The position numbers and the translations under genes are program-made. Below are positions 34,475 through 41,259 of a stretch of 64,000 nt of DNA, piece by piece. This stretch comes from JASHPR01 sp963749145 (GTDB lineage Bacteria; Actinomycetota; Actinomycetes; Streptosporangiales; Streptosporangiaceae). Position 1 is the stretch's first letter. The number at the start of each line of letters is the position of its first letter. The notes below the pieces were generated by a model. It made no database searches. It was not told where the DNA came from and was given only the letters and a program-made list of their open reading frames with translations. The DNA lies in assembly GCA_963749145.1 (NCBI GenBank), contig CAVVLN010000001.1, forward strand, positions 1,178,001 to 1,242,000. Direction: 5' to 3'.

Positions 34475-35080
34475 CTAGCCGTTCTGGCCGGCCAGGCTGG
34501 GCAGCCACGCCGGGCGGGCGGCCTCGAACGCGCTGATCTCCTGCTCGTGCCGCAGCGTCAGCGCGATGTCGTCCAGCCCCTCCAGCAGCCGCCACTGCGC
34601 GTAGTCGGCCAGATCGAACGGCTCGAGCAGGCGGGCCGAGCCGATCGCCACCGTGCGGGCGGCGACGTCCACGACCACCTCGGCGTCCGGGTCGGCGGCC
34701 AGCGCGGCGAACAGCCGGGCCGCGGACTGCTCGCTGACCACGGCCGGGACCAGCCCGGCGGCGACGCTGTTGTTGCGGAAGATGTCGCCGAAGCTGGGCG
34801 CCACGACGGCCCGGAAGCCGAAGTCCTGCAGGGCCCAGACCGCGTGCTCACGCGACGAGCCGCAGCCGAAGTTGGACCCGGCGACGAGCACCCTGGCCTC
34901 GGACGCGCCCGGCCGGTTCAGCACGAAGCGGGGGTCGGTGCGCCAGGCGCCGAACAGCCCGGCGGCGAACCCGGTGCGCTCGACCCGCTTGAGCCAGGCC
35001 GCCGGGATGATCTGGTCGGTGTCGACGTCGCGGCGGTCGAGCGCGACCGCGCCGCCGGCTATGCGCTGAACTCCTGGCAT
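34475..35080 (-). CDS. leuD: 3-isopropylmalate dehydratase small subunit
   Basis: A 201-residue aconitase swivel domain. Typical sequences are DVDTDQIIPAAWLKRV, GSNFGCGSSREHAVWAL and VAPSFGDIFRNNS. With LeuC it isomerises 2-isopropylmalate, and citramalate in the CimA route. Its ATG overlaps the leuC stop as TGATG, so synthesis of the two subunits is coupled. Confidence 0.95.
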   Translation of the reverse strand: MPGVQRIAGGAVALDRRDVDTDQIIPAAWLKRVERTGFAAGLFGAWRTDPRFVLNRPGASEARVLVAGSNFGCGSSREHAVWALQDFGFRAVVAPSFGDIFRNNSVAAGLVPAVVSEQSAARLFAALAADPDAEVVVDVAARTVAIGSARLLEPFDLADYAQWRLLEGLDDIALTLRHEQEISAFEAARPAWLPSLAGQNG

Positions 35081-36477
35081 CACAGATCTCCTGGCAGCGT
35101 GAAGTGTCCGGCGACGGCGGTGGCCGCCGCGACGGCCGGCGACACCAGGTGGGTGCGCCCGCCGGGGCCCTGACGGCCCTCGAAGTTGCGGTTGCTGGTG
35201 GACGCCGACCGCTCGCCGGGGGCGAGGATGTCGCCGTTCATGCCCAGGCACATCGAGCACCCGGCCGAACGCCACTCGAAGCCGGCGTCGGTGAGCACGC
35301 GGTCCAGCCCCTCGGCCTCGGCCTCCGCCTTGACCCGGGCCGAGCCGGGCACGACCAGGGCCCGGACCCGCGGGCTGACCTGGCGGCCCCGGACCACCTC
35401 GGCCGCGGCGCGCAGGTCCTCCAGCCGGCCGTTGGTGCACGAGCCGATGAACACGGCGTCCACGCTGATGTCGCGGATCGCGGTGCCCGGGCGCAGGTCC
35501 ATGTAGGCCAGGGCCCGCTCGGCCGCCTGCCGCAGCGCGGGGGTGCTCAGCGTGCCCGGGTCCGGCACCACGTCGTCGATCGTGACCGACTGGGCCGGGT
35601 TGGTGCCCCAGGTCACCGCGGGCCGTAGGGCCGGGGCGTCGACCCGGATCTCGCGGTCGAACTCGGCGCCGGGGTCGGTGGCCAGGCCGCGCCAGTCGTC
35701 CAGCGCCTGCTCCCAGAGCTTGCCCTTCGGGCTGTGCGCGCGGCCCTCGAGGAAGGTGAACGTGGTGTCGTCGGGCGCGATCATCCCGGCCCGGGCCCCG
35801 CCCTCGATGGACATGTTGCAGACCGTCATCCGGCCCTGCATCGACAGCGCCCGCACGGCCGCACCGCGGTACTCGATGACCGAGCCGACGCCGCCGCCGG
35901 TGCCGAGCGCCCGGATGATGCCGAGCACCAGGTCCTTGGCCGTGATGCCGGGCCCCAGCTCGCCGTCGACCGTGACCGCCATCGCCTGCGGCTTGACCTG
36001 CCGCAGCGTCTGCGTGGCCAGCACGTGCTCGACCTCGCTGGTGCCGATGCCGAAGGCCAGCGTGCCGAACGCGCCGTGGGTCGAGGTGTGGCTGTCGCCG
36101 CAGACGATCGTCATCCCCGGCTGGGTGAGCCCGAGCTGCGGGCCGATCACGTGCACGATGCCCTGCTCGATGCTGCCGAGCGGGTAGAGCGTGACGCCGT
36201 GCACCTCGGCGTTGCGCCGCAGCCGGGCGATCTGCTCGGCGGCCAGCGGGTCGGCGATCGGCTGGTCCAGGCCGATGGTCGGGACGTCGTGATCCATCGT
36301 GGCCACGGTCAGGTCGGGCAGGCGCACCTTGCGTCCGGCCAGCTCGATGCCCTCGAACGCCTGCGGCGAGGTGACCTCGTGCACGAGGTGCATGTCGATG
36401 TAGAGCAGCGGCGGCTCGCCCGCCGGGCTGGCCACCAGGTGGCGGTCCCAGATCTTGTCGAAGAGGCGTCCGGCCAT
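35080..36477 (-). CDS. leuC: 3-isopropylmalate dehydratase large subunit
   Basis: A 465-residue aconitase-family Fe-S enzyme. It has IWDRHLVAS, VCGDSHTSTHGAFG, the cluster cysteine in FIGSCTNGR and the later pair in GCSMCLGMN, and SNRNFEGRQG near the end. It works with LeuD. Start ATG 36477. It is divergent from an IclR-family regulator, the arrangement of LtbR/NdgR with leuCD in other actinobacteria, and its leader contains a set of TCTCA repeats. Confidence 0.96.
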   Translation of the reverse strand: MAGRLFDKIWDRHLVASPAGEPPLLYIDMHLVHEVTSPQAFEGIELAGRKVRLPDLTVATMDHDVPTIGLDQPIADPLAAEQIARLRRNAEVHGVTLYPLGSIEQGIVHVIGPQLGLTQPGMTIVCGDSHTSTHGAFGTLAFGIGTSEVEHVLATQTLRQVKPQAMAVTVDGELGPGITAKDLVLGIIRALGTGGGVGSVIEYRGAAVRALSMQGRMTVCNMSIEGGARAGMIAPDDTTFTFLEGRAHSPKGKLWEQALDDWRGLATDPGAEFDREIRVDAPALRPAVTWGTNPAQSVTIDDVVPDPGTLSTPALRQAAERALAYMDLRPGTAIRDISVDAVFIGSCTNGRLEDLRAAAEVVRGRQVSPRVRALVVPGSARVKAEAEAEGLDRVLTDAGFEWRSAGCSMCLGMNGDILAPGERSASTSNRNFEGRQGPGGRTHLVSPAVAAATAVAGHFTLPGDL

Positions 36478-36488
36478 GGCTTCCTCTG

Positions 36489-36549
36489 TCTCAGTCTTTG
36501 CTTTCTCAGTCTTTGCTGTCTCAATCTTTCAGTGTCTCAAAATATGAGA
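36489..36549. promoter_or_regulatory. Phased TCTCA repeats and TCTCA-N5-TGAGA palindrome, leuC/iclR operator region
   Basis: TCTCA occurs at 36489, 36504, 36519 and 36535 (spacing 15, 15, 16 bp). The last copy forms the inverted repeat TCTCA-AAATA-TGAGA (36535-36549). The surrounding 70 bp are AT-rich for this genome. The palindrome sits 15 bp before the iclR start and about 60 bp from leuC. It is the best candidate for the IclR-protein binding site. Confidence 0.6.
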
Positions 36550-36564
36550 TAGCCTGTTCAATCT

Positions 36565-37311
36565 ATGGACACTCTAGAGCGCCCCGGCCCGGGCCGCAAC
36601 CGGATCAGCGGGGTGGGCGTGCTGGACCGCGCGATGACCCTGCTCGAGCTGCTCGGCGACGGCCCGCGCTCGCTGCGGTCGCTGGCGCAGGCCAGCGGGC
36701 TGCCCCGGCCCACGGCGCACCGGCTGCTGGTCGCGCTGGAGGCGCACGGCCTGGTCGGGCGGGACGGCGACGGCGCCTTCCGGCTCGGGCCGCGGCTGGG
36801 CGAGCTGGCGCTGCGGGCCGACCGCGGGCTCGAGCTCGGCGCGCTGGCGGCCGGGGTGCTGGCCCGGCTGCACGACCAGACCGGCGAGAGCGTCCAGCTG
36901 TACCGGCGCTCGGGCGACCGGCGGCTGTGCGTGGCCGCCCGGGACGCGGGCGCGGGCCTGCGCGACAGCGTGCCGGTCGGGGCGCTGCTGCCGCTGGATG
37001 CCGGGTCCGGCGGGAAGGTCCTGCTGGCCTGGTCGGACGATGCGGGCCGGTTCCCGGGGGCGGACCCGGATGAGCTGGCGGCGGTGCGGCGGCGCGGCTG
37101 GGCGTCGAGCGTCGCCGAGCGCGAGCCCGGCGTGGCCAGCGTCAGCGCCCCGGTGCTGCGGGACGCCGCGCTGCTCGGGGCGCTGTGCGTCTCCGGCCCG
37201 GCCAGCAGGCTGGGCAGCGCGCCGGGCCGGCGGCTCGCGCCGCTGGTGGTCGCCGCCGCGCGGGAACTGGCCGCGCTGGCCGGGGCCGCCGGCGGTCCGG
37301 CGCGGTCCTAG
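36565..37311 (+). CDS. IclR-family regulator (LtbR/NdgR-like)
   Basis: A 248-residue IclR protein. The winged HTH is SGVGVLDRAMTLLELL, then SLRSLAQASGLPRPTAHRLL. The effector domain includes SVQLYRRSGDRRLCVA and LPLDAGSGGKVLLAW, ending with RELAAL. It is divergent from leuCD, and orthologues in this position (LtbR in Corynebacterium, NdgR in Streptomyces) regulate leucine and other amino-acid genes. I infer the same role and autoregulation through the palindrome before its start. Confidence 0.9.
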   Translation: MDTLERPGPGRNRISGVGVLDRAMTLLELLGDGPRSLRSLAQASGLPRPTAHRLLVALEAHGLVGRDGDGAFRLGPRLGELALRADRGLELGALAAGVLARLHDQTGESVQLYRRSGDRRLCVAARDAGAGLRDSVPVGALLPLDAGSGGKVLLAWSDDAGRFPGADPDELAAVRRRGWASSVAEREPGVASVSAPVLRDAALLGALCVSGPASRLGSAPGRRLAPLVVAAARELAALAGAAGGPARS

Positions 37312-37436
37312 TCGCGCGGCGCGCCGGCGTCGCCGCCGTTGTCGCGGCGGTCCAGCGCGAACTGGACCGCCTGCAGGGCCCGCTGGGCGGCGTCGGCGCT
37401 GTCGGCGGGACGGGTTTCGGGATTGCTGTCGGACAC
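37308..37436 (-). CDS. Small acidic protein of unknown function (42 aa)
   Basis: An ORF shorter than normal gene-calling limits. GTG 37436 is preceded by AGGAG at about 7 nt. The product begins MSDSNPETRPADSADAAQRA and continues with an amphipathic helix (LQAVQFALDRRD) and a Gly/Asp-rich tail. Its stop overlaps the stop of the convergent iclR gene by 3 nt. Codon choice is GC3-rich as in real genes here. No family recognised. Confidence 0.6.
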   Translation of the reverse strand: MSDSNPETRPADSADAAQRALQAVQFALDRRDNGGDAGAPRD

Positions 37437-37479
37437 GGCATTCTCCTGACCAGTGACGGTTCATGGCCAGCGCCTCATC

Positions 37480-37521
37480 CCGTAGCGGGGTGCTGGCCTG
37501 CCTGATCAGGTCCCGCTACGG
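37480..37521. other. Long-range hairpin with internal palindrome in the iclR-HAD interval
   Basis: CCGTAGCGGG (37480-37489) pairs perfectly with CCCGCTACGG (37512-37521). The loop contains the perfect palindrome CCTGATCAGG (37501-37510). Just upstream GCCAGC (37466-37471) and GCTGGC (37492-37497) can form a competing stem. The interval has no tRNA-like fold. It may be a terminator, a regulatory RNA structure or a protein site. Confidence 0.5.
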
Positions 37522-37632
37522 CTGCTAAGGATGAGTACGTAGCGCCGCATGACGAAACTCATCGTATCCGACCCCGGCCGCGGCCGCGCGCCGCGCTGAC
37601 CCCCGGCGCGCCGGCCGGGCTACGGTCGGCTC

Positions 37633-38433
37633 ATGGGCGACATCAGGGCGGTCCTGCTGGACATCGACGGCGTGCTCACCGTGTCCTGGCGGCCGCTGCC
37701 CGGCGCGGTAGACGCCCTGGCGCGGCTGCGCGCGGACGGCTACGCGGTGGCGCTGGTCACGAACACCACCTCGCGGACGCGCGAGCAGATCGCGGCCGCC
37801 CTGGCCCGGGCGGGTTTCGCCGTCGGGCCCGGCGACATCTTCACCGCGCCGGCCATCACCGCCGCCTACCTGGCCCGGCATCACCCCGGCGCCCGCTGCA
37901 CGCTGCTGTCCAGCGGTGACATTAGCGGGGACCTTAACGGGGTGTCACTCGTCGGCGCCGATGACCCGGCCCCGGACGTGGTCATCCTGGGCGGCGCGGG
38001 CCCGGAGTTCAGCTACCCGGCGCTGAACCGCGTGTTCGGCTGCCTGCTGGCCGGCGCGCGCCTGGTGGCCATGGGACGCAACCTGTACTGGCGCACCGAG
38101 TCCGGCCTGCAACTCGACACCGGGGCCTTCCTGGCCGGCCTGGAACAGGCCGCCGGGGTGCAGGCCGAGGTGACCGGCAAGCCCGCCGCCGCGTTCTTCG
38201 CCACCGTCCTGGCCGCCCTGGGCGCCAGCCCGGCGCAGGCCGTCATGGTCGGTGACGACATCGAGGCCGACGTCCTGGGCGCGCAGCGCCACGGGCTGGC
38301 CGGGGTGCTGGTCAGGACCGGTAAGTACCGCCCGGAAGCGCACGAGCGCGCGCCCGCCCCGCCCGACCACGTCATCGACTCCGTCGCGGTCCTGCCCGGC
38401 CTGCTGCGGCGGCTGGGCCCGGCACCGCAGTAA
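37633..38433 (+). CDS. HAD-IIA family phosphatase (LHPP/NagD-like)
   Basis: A 266-residue HAD hydrolase. Motif I is LLDIDGVLT with the nucleophile Asp, motif II VTNTTSRT, motif III Lys in VTGKPAAAFF, and motif IV VGDDIEADVLGA. The cap lies between motifs II and III, as in type IIA enzymes. The N-terminal DIDGVL with Ile resembles the LHPP-like subgroup, but substrate prediction is unsafe. The stop codon is inside a 14-bp tandem repeat. Confidence 0.88.
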   Translation: MGDIRAVLLDIDGVLTVSWRPLPGAVDALARLRADGYAVALVTNTTSRTREQIAAALARAGFAVGPGDIFTAPAITAAYLARHHPGARCTLLSSGDISGDLNGVSLVGADDPAPDVVILGGAGPEFSYPALNRVFGCLLAGARLVAMGRNLYWRTESGLQLDTGAFLAGLEQAAGVQAEVTGKPAAAFFATVLAALGASPAQAVMVGDDIEADVLGAQRHGLAGVLVRTGKYRPEAHERAPAPPDHVIDSVAVLPGLLRRLGPAPQ

Positions 38434-38462
38434 CGGCACCGCAGTAACGGCACCGCAGTAAC
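38421..38462. repeat. 14-bp tandem repeat over the HAD-gene stop, three copies
   Basis: GGCACCGCAGTAAC repeats at 38421, 38435 and 38449, followed by a partial copy (GGCACAGTAA). The TAA that ends the HAD gene is the one in the first unit. Confidence 0.9.
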
Positions 38463-38511
38463 GGCACAGTAAGAGCCCTGTAACGGCCGCTGCCTACGGT
38501 CGGGCAGCGAG

Positions 38512-38530
38512 CGGGCGCAACGTGCGCCCG
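38512..38530 (+). other. Hairpin in the leader of the following lipoprotein gene
   Basis: CGGGCGCA-ACG-TGCGCCCG is a perfect 8-bp stem with a 3-nt loop, ending 18 nt before the lipoprotein ATG. It could end read-through from the HAD gene or shape the 5' leader. Confidence 0.45.
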
Positions 38531-38548
38531 GACCGAACAGAGGTCGTC

Positions 38549-39118
38549 ATGAAGAACATCTTTCTGGCGAGTGCCGCCGCGGCCGCGGTGTCAGCGGCGA
38601 TAGTCCTGGCCGGCTGCGGCTCATCGGGATCGGGGACCGCCGCGGGGGCGCCGTCCGTCTCCCCGAAGGCCACCGCGAGCGCGGCACCGTCCGCCACGGC
38701 GGCCGCCGCGCCCGCGCCGGCCGCCAATTCCTGCGGCGTGGTCACCCAGTCGCAGGCCAGCACCGCGCTCGGGCAGCCGGTGGCGGCGCCGATCCTGGGC
38801 CATGCCACCGTCGAGGGCGGCGTGGCCTGCGTGTTCTACGGGCCCGAGGTCCCGCCCGGGACCAGCCCCGACATCGGGGTGCCGGACAGCGTCCGGGTCG
38901 TCCTGGTCACCGGCCCGGACGCGCGGAAGTGGTTCGTCAACTACCGGACCAAGGTGCACGCCGAGCCGATCTCCGGGCTCGGCGACCGGGCCTACTACGA
39001 CGGCGGCGCGTCGATCAGCGTGCTGCTGGGCGATGAGTATGTCCGGATCGCCGTCGGCATCCCGAACAACCTCGGCCCGGAGGAGGCGCTCGCCCGCGAC
39101 GCGCTGACCAAGATGTGA
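38549..39118 (+). CDS. Putative lipoprotein, DUF3558-like
   Basis: A 189-residue exported protein. Signal peptide with lipobox VLAGC (Cys about residue 22), a Ser/Ala/Pro-rich linker, then a domain with SCGVVTQSQASTALGQPV, ACVFYGPE and GLGDRAYYDGGASISVLLG, resembling DUF3558/septum-type lipoproteins of actinomycetes. ATG 38549 has GAGG nearby. Function unknown; monocistronic by position. Confidence 0.78.
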   Translation: MKNIFLASAAAAAVSAAIVLAGCGSSGSGTAAGAPSVSPKATASAAPSATAAAAPAPAANSCGVVTQSQASTALGQPVAAPILGHATVEGGVACVFYGPEVPPGTSPDIGVPDSVRVVLVTGPDARKWFVNYRTKVHAEPISGLGDRAYYDGGASISVLLGDEYVRIAVGIPNNLGPEEALARDALTKM

Positions 39119-39173
39119 CGCCGGCCAGGATCCGGCACCGGGCCCGGCCGCGGCCCGCCGGGCCCGCAGGCCG

Positions 39174-39761
39174 TCAGCCCGGGGCCCGGGCGAGCAGGCG
39201 GCGGGTCGCGCCGGGCCGGTCTTCGGCGGCGAGCGCCGTGAACCCCGGCGGGAGCAGCGACGCGGGCTCCCCGGGGGCCAGGCACCAGGCCGGGTCCAGG
39301 CCCGGCCGGGCGCGCCGGGCCTGCGCCGTGAACGCCTCCCAGCCGAGCAGGCCGCCCGCCGCCACCGCGCCCGCGGCCACGGCGAACACGCGCCGGTCCC
39401 AGAACCGGGTGCCCAGCACCAGCGCGTAGCCGCCCGGCTCCGGGCGCCACCCGGCCAGGTCGGCCTGCACGCAGGTGATCAGGCCGGCGAGGCCGCGGCG
39501 GGCGGCCTCGGCGGCGAGCAGGTCCAGGGCGACCTCGGACACGTCGACCGCGGTGACCCGCCGCCCGGCCGCCGCCGCGAGCAGGGCGCTGCCGGACGGG
39601 CCGCAGGCGAGATCGGCGACCGGCCCGTCCGGCAGCGGCCGGGCCAGCGCCGCGGCCGCCAGCGGGTGCGGCTCGAACGACCCGCCGGCGCCGGCCGCGT
39701 ACCGTGCGTTCCACCGCAGCCGGTCCGGGTGGGCGGCCAGGTCCTCGGGCACATCCGGCAT
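39174..39761 (-). CDS. Class I SAM-dependent methyltransferase
   Basis: A 195-residue protein. Motif I is VADLACGPSGSALLAAAAG, the acidic SAM ligand is in VTAVDVSEVALDLL, and a third region is YALVLGTRFWDRRVF. It resembles small TehB-like methyltransferases (RWNARY near the start). Start chosen at ATG 39761, 14 nt after the stop of the pentapeptide-repeat gene, so the two are probably co-transcribed. Substrate unknown. Confidence 0.82.
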   Translation of the reverse strand: MPDVPEDLAAHPDRLRWNARYAAGAGGSFEPHPLAAAALARPLPDGPVADLACGPSGSALLAAAAGRRVTAVDVSEVALDLLAAEAARRGLAGLITCVQADLAGWRPEPGGYALVLGTRFWDRRVFAVAAGAVAAGGLLGWEAFTAQARRARPGLDPAWCLAPGEPASLLPPGFTALAAEDRPGATRRLLARAPG

Positions 39762-39775
39762 GGCGGCGTCCCGGC

Positions 39776-40423
39776 CTAGTCGTCGGACACCGTGATGCCC
39801 ATGGTCTGGGCCAGCACCGGGGCGAGGTCGACGAGCTGGGCGGTGCTGACGATGGCGCCGCGCAGCGAGTCCGGGCCGATGATCACGCCGAGCTCGGCGC
39901 CGCGCAGGTCGGTCGCGTCCATCCGCGCGCCGGTGAGGTCGGCCCGGGCCAGCCGGGAGCCGGGGAACGCCGCCCGGGCGAGCGTGGCGCCGGCCAGGTC
40001 CACGTCCCGCAGCTCGCAGCCGTCGAACCTCACCTCGGTGAGCCCGGCCCCGCGGAAGTTGACCGAGTCGAGCTTGCAGCCCAGGAACGTGACCCGGCGC
40101 AGCTGCGCGCCGAACAGCTCGACGCCGGCCGCGACGCTCTCCACCACGGTCACGTCGGTCCACTGCGCCTCGCCCAGCCCGGTGGCGACCAGCCGGACGT
40201 CGCGCAGCCACACGTCGCTGAACCGGGACTTGGGCAGCCGCCCGCCCTGGAAGCTGACCCCGGTGAACGCGCATTCGATGAACCGGCTGCTCGCCGCGTG
40301 CGGGTCGTCCAGGCTGAGCTGGTCGAAATGGACGCCGTCGTAATCCGCGCCCGGGGCCAGCCCGCCCCGGTGCGGCGTCAGCGCGGCGGCGAACGGCAGG
40401 TCGGCGAGCTCGCGTGCGGTCAT
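39776..40423 (-). CDS. Pentapeptide-repeat protein
   Basis: A 215-residue protein built of A(D/N)LxX-type pentapeptides, clearest between residues 100 and 190 (FRGAGLTEVRFDGCELRDV and DLTGARMDATDLRGAEL). The repeats should fold as a right-handed quadrilateral beta-helix. Some family members protect DNA gyrase, but many have no known role, and nothing here argues for quinolone resistance. It lies first in a two-gene unit with a methyltransferase. Confidence 0.88.
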   Translation of the reverse strand: MTARELADLPFAAALTPHRGGLAPGADYDGVHFDQLSLDDPHAASSRFIECAFTGVSFQGGRLPKSRFSDVWLRDVRLVATGLGEAQWTDVTVVESVAAGVELFGAQLRRVTFLGCKLDSVNFRGAGLTEVRFDGCELRDVDLAGATLARAAFPGSRLARADLTGARMDATDLRGAELGVIIGPDSLRGAIVSTAQLVDLAPVLAQTMGITVSDD

Positions 40424-40475
40424 CAGGCAGGCGCTCCCGTCCGGGACCGGGGAGTGCCCTTTGCCCCGGTCAGCG

Positions 40476-40481
40476 TAGAAT
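40476..40481 (+). promoter_or_regulatory. -10 element TAGAAT for a leaderless transcript
   Basis: TAGAAT ends 7 nt before the GTG at 40489, placing the expected transcription start on or next to the start codon. No ribosome-binding site lies between, consistent with a leaderless mRNA. No clear -35 element. Confidence 0.5.
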
Positions 40482-40488
40482 CCCGGCC

Positions 40489-41238
40489 GTGCGATCCTAC
40501 CGTGAACTGTGGCTCTGGCTCGGCGCCCTGTTCCTGACGCTGCTGGCGTTCCTGGTCGCCGTCGCCATCGCCTATTTCGCGAAGCAGGCCCATTACTCGC
40601 TGCTGGTGAACGGCTGGATGCTGGGCGCGCTGATCTGTTTCCTCGCGTCCTACACGTGCTTTTTCGGCGCGATCAAGGGCTGGCCGTTCCCGCCGGTGGT
40701 GCGGCCGGACTTTCCCGCCGTCGAGGTCGAGATCTACGGCACCGGGTCGATGGACACGCAGCGCGAGTCCGAGTCCGGCCTGGCCGTGCCCGTGCGCCTG
40801 CGGTCCTTCCACGCCCGGTTCACCAATGCCGGGTCCGCGCAGGCGGCCCGGCTGACCGTGCTGCTCTACCTCAAGCTGGTGCCGGGCTCGTGGGGGCGCG
40901 TCGGCGAGGCCCTGTGCCCGCCGCCGGACTGGCCGCTGCCGCCGTCGCTGAGCCTGACCCCGATCGGCATGCCGTTCGACCTGGCGCCGGGCGACACGAT
41001 CGCCGGGCACCTGGTGTACGAGATCCCCGGGTACTACCTCGATAAGATCGCGGAGCCGATGAGCGCGCGGCTGGAGCTCTGGGACCATCTCACCGACAAG
41101 CGGATGACCACCCCGGCCGAGATCGGCAGTCACGACCGAGGCAGGATGATTCCGTCATCCGGCAGCGCCGAGGTCCTGGGGCCGGAGTACGAGAACCAGG
41201 CCGGGCAGCCGGGTGATGCGAGGCAGGCGTCCGCCTAA
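40489..41238 (+). CDS. Membrane protein of unknown function
   Basis: A 249-residue protein with two N-terminal membrane helices (LWLGALFLTLLAFLVAVAIAYF and GWMLGALICFLASYTCFFGA), then a soluble domain of about 170 residues rich in beta-like stretches (VEVEIYGTGSMDTQ, LRSFHARFTNAGSAQAARL, TIAGHLVYEIPGYYL). I do not recognise the family. The start is taken as GTG 40489 because a -10 element lies just before it. It ends 21 nt before transketolase on the same strand. Confidence 0.65.
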   Translation: MRSYRELWLWLGALFLTLLAFLVAVAIAYFAKQAHYSLLVNGWMLGALICFLASYTCFFGAIKGWPFPPVVRPDFPAVEVEIYGTGSMDTQRESESGLAVPVRLRSFHARFTNAGSAQAARLTVLLYLKLVPGSWGRVGEALCPPPDWPLPPSLSLTPIGMPFDLAPGDTIAGHLVYEIPGYYLDKIAEPMSARLELWDHLTDKRMTTPAEIGSHDRGRMIPSSGSAEVLGPEYENQAGQPGDARQASA

Positions 41239-41259
41239 GTTCCGCACCGGGAGGTCAGC

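Noticed and set aside
37441..37560. tRNA gene next to iclR, where some actinomycetes have tRNA-Glu/Gln
   Set aside because: No TTCGANNC T-loop and no 7-bp acceptor pairing at tRNA length; the inverted repeats do not form a cloverleaf.
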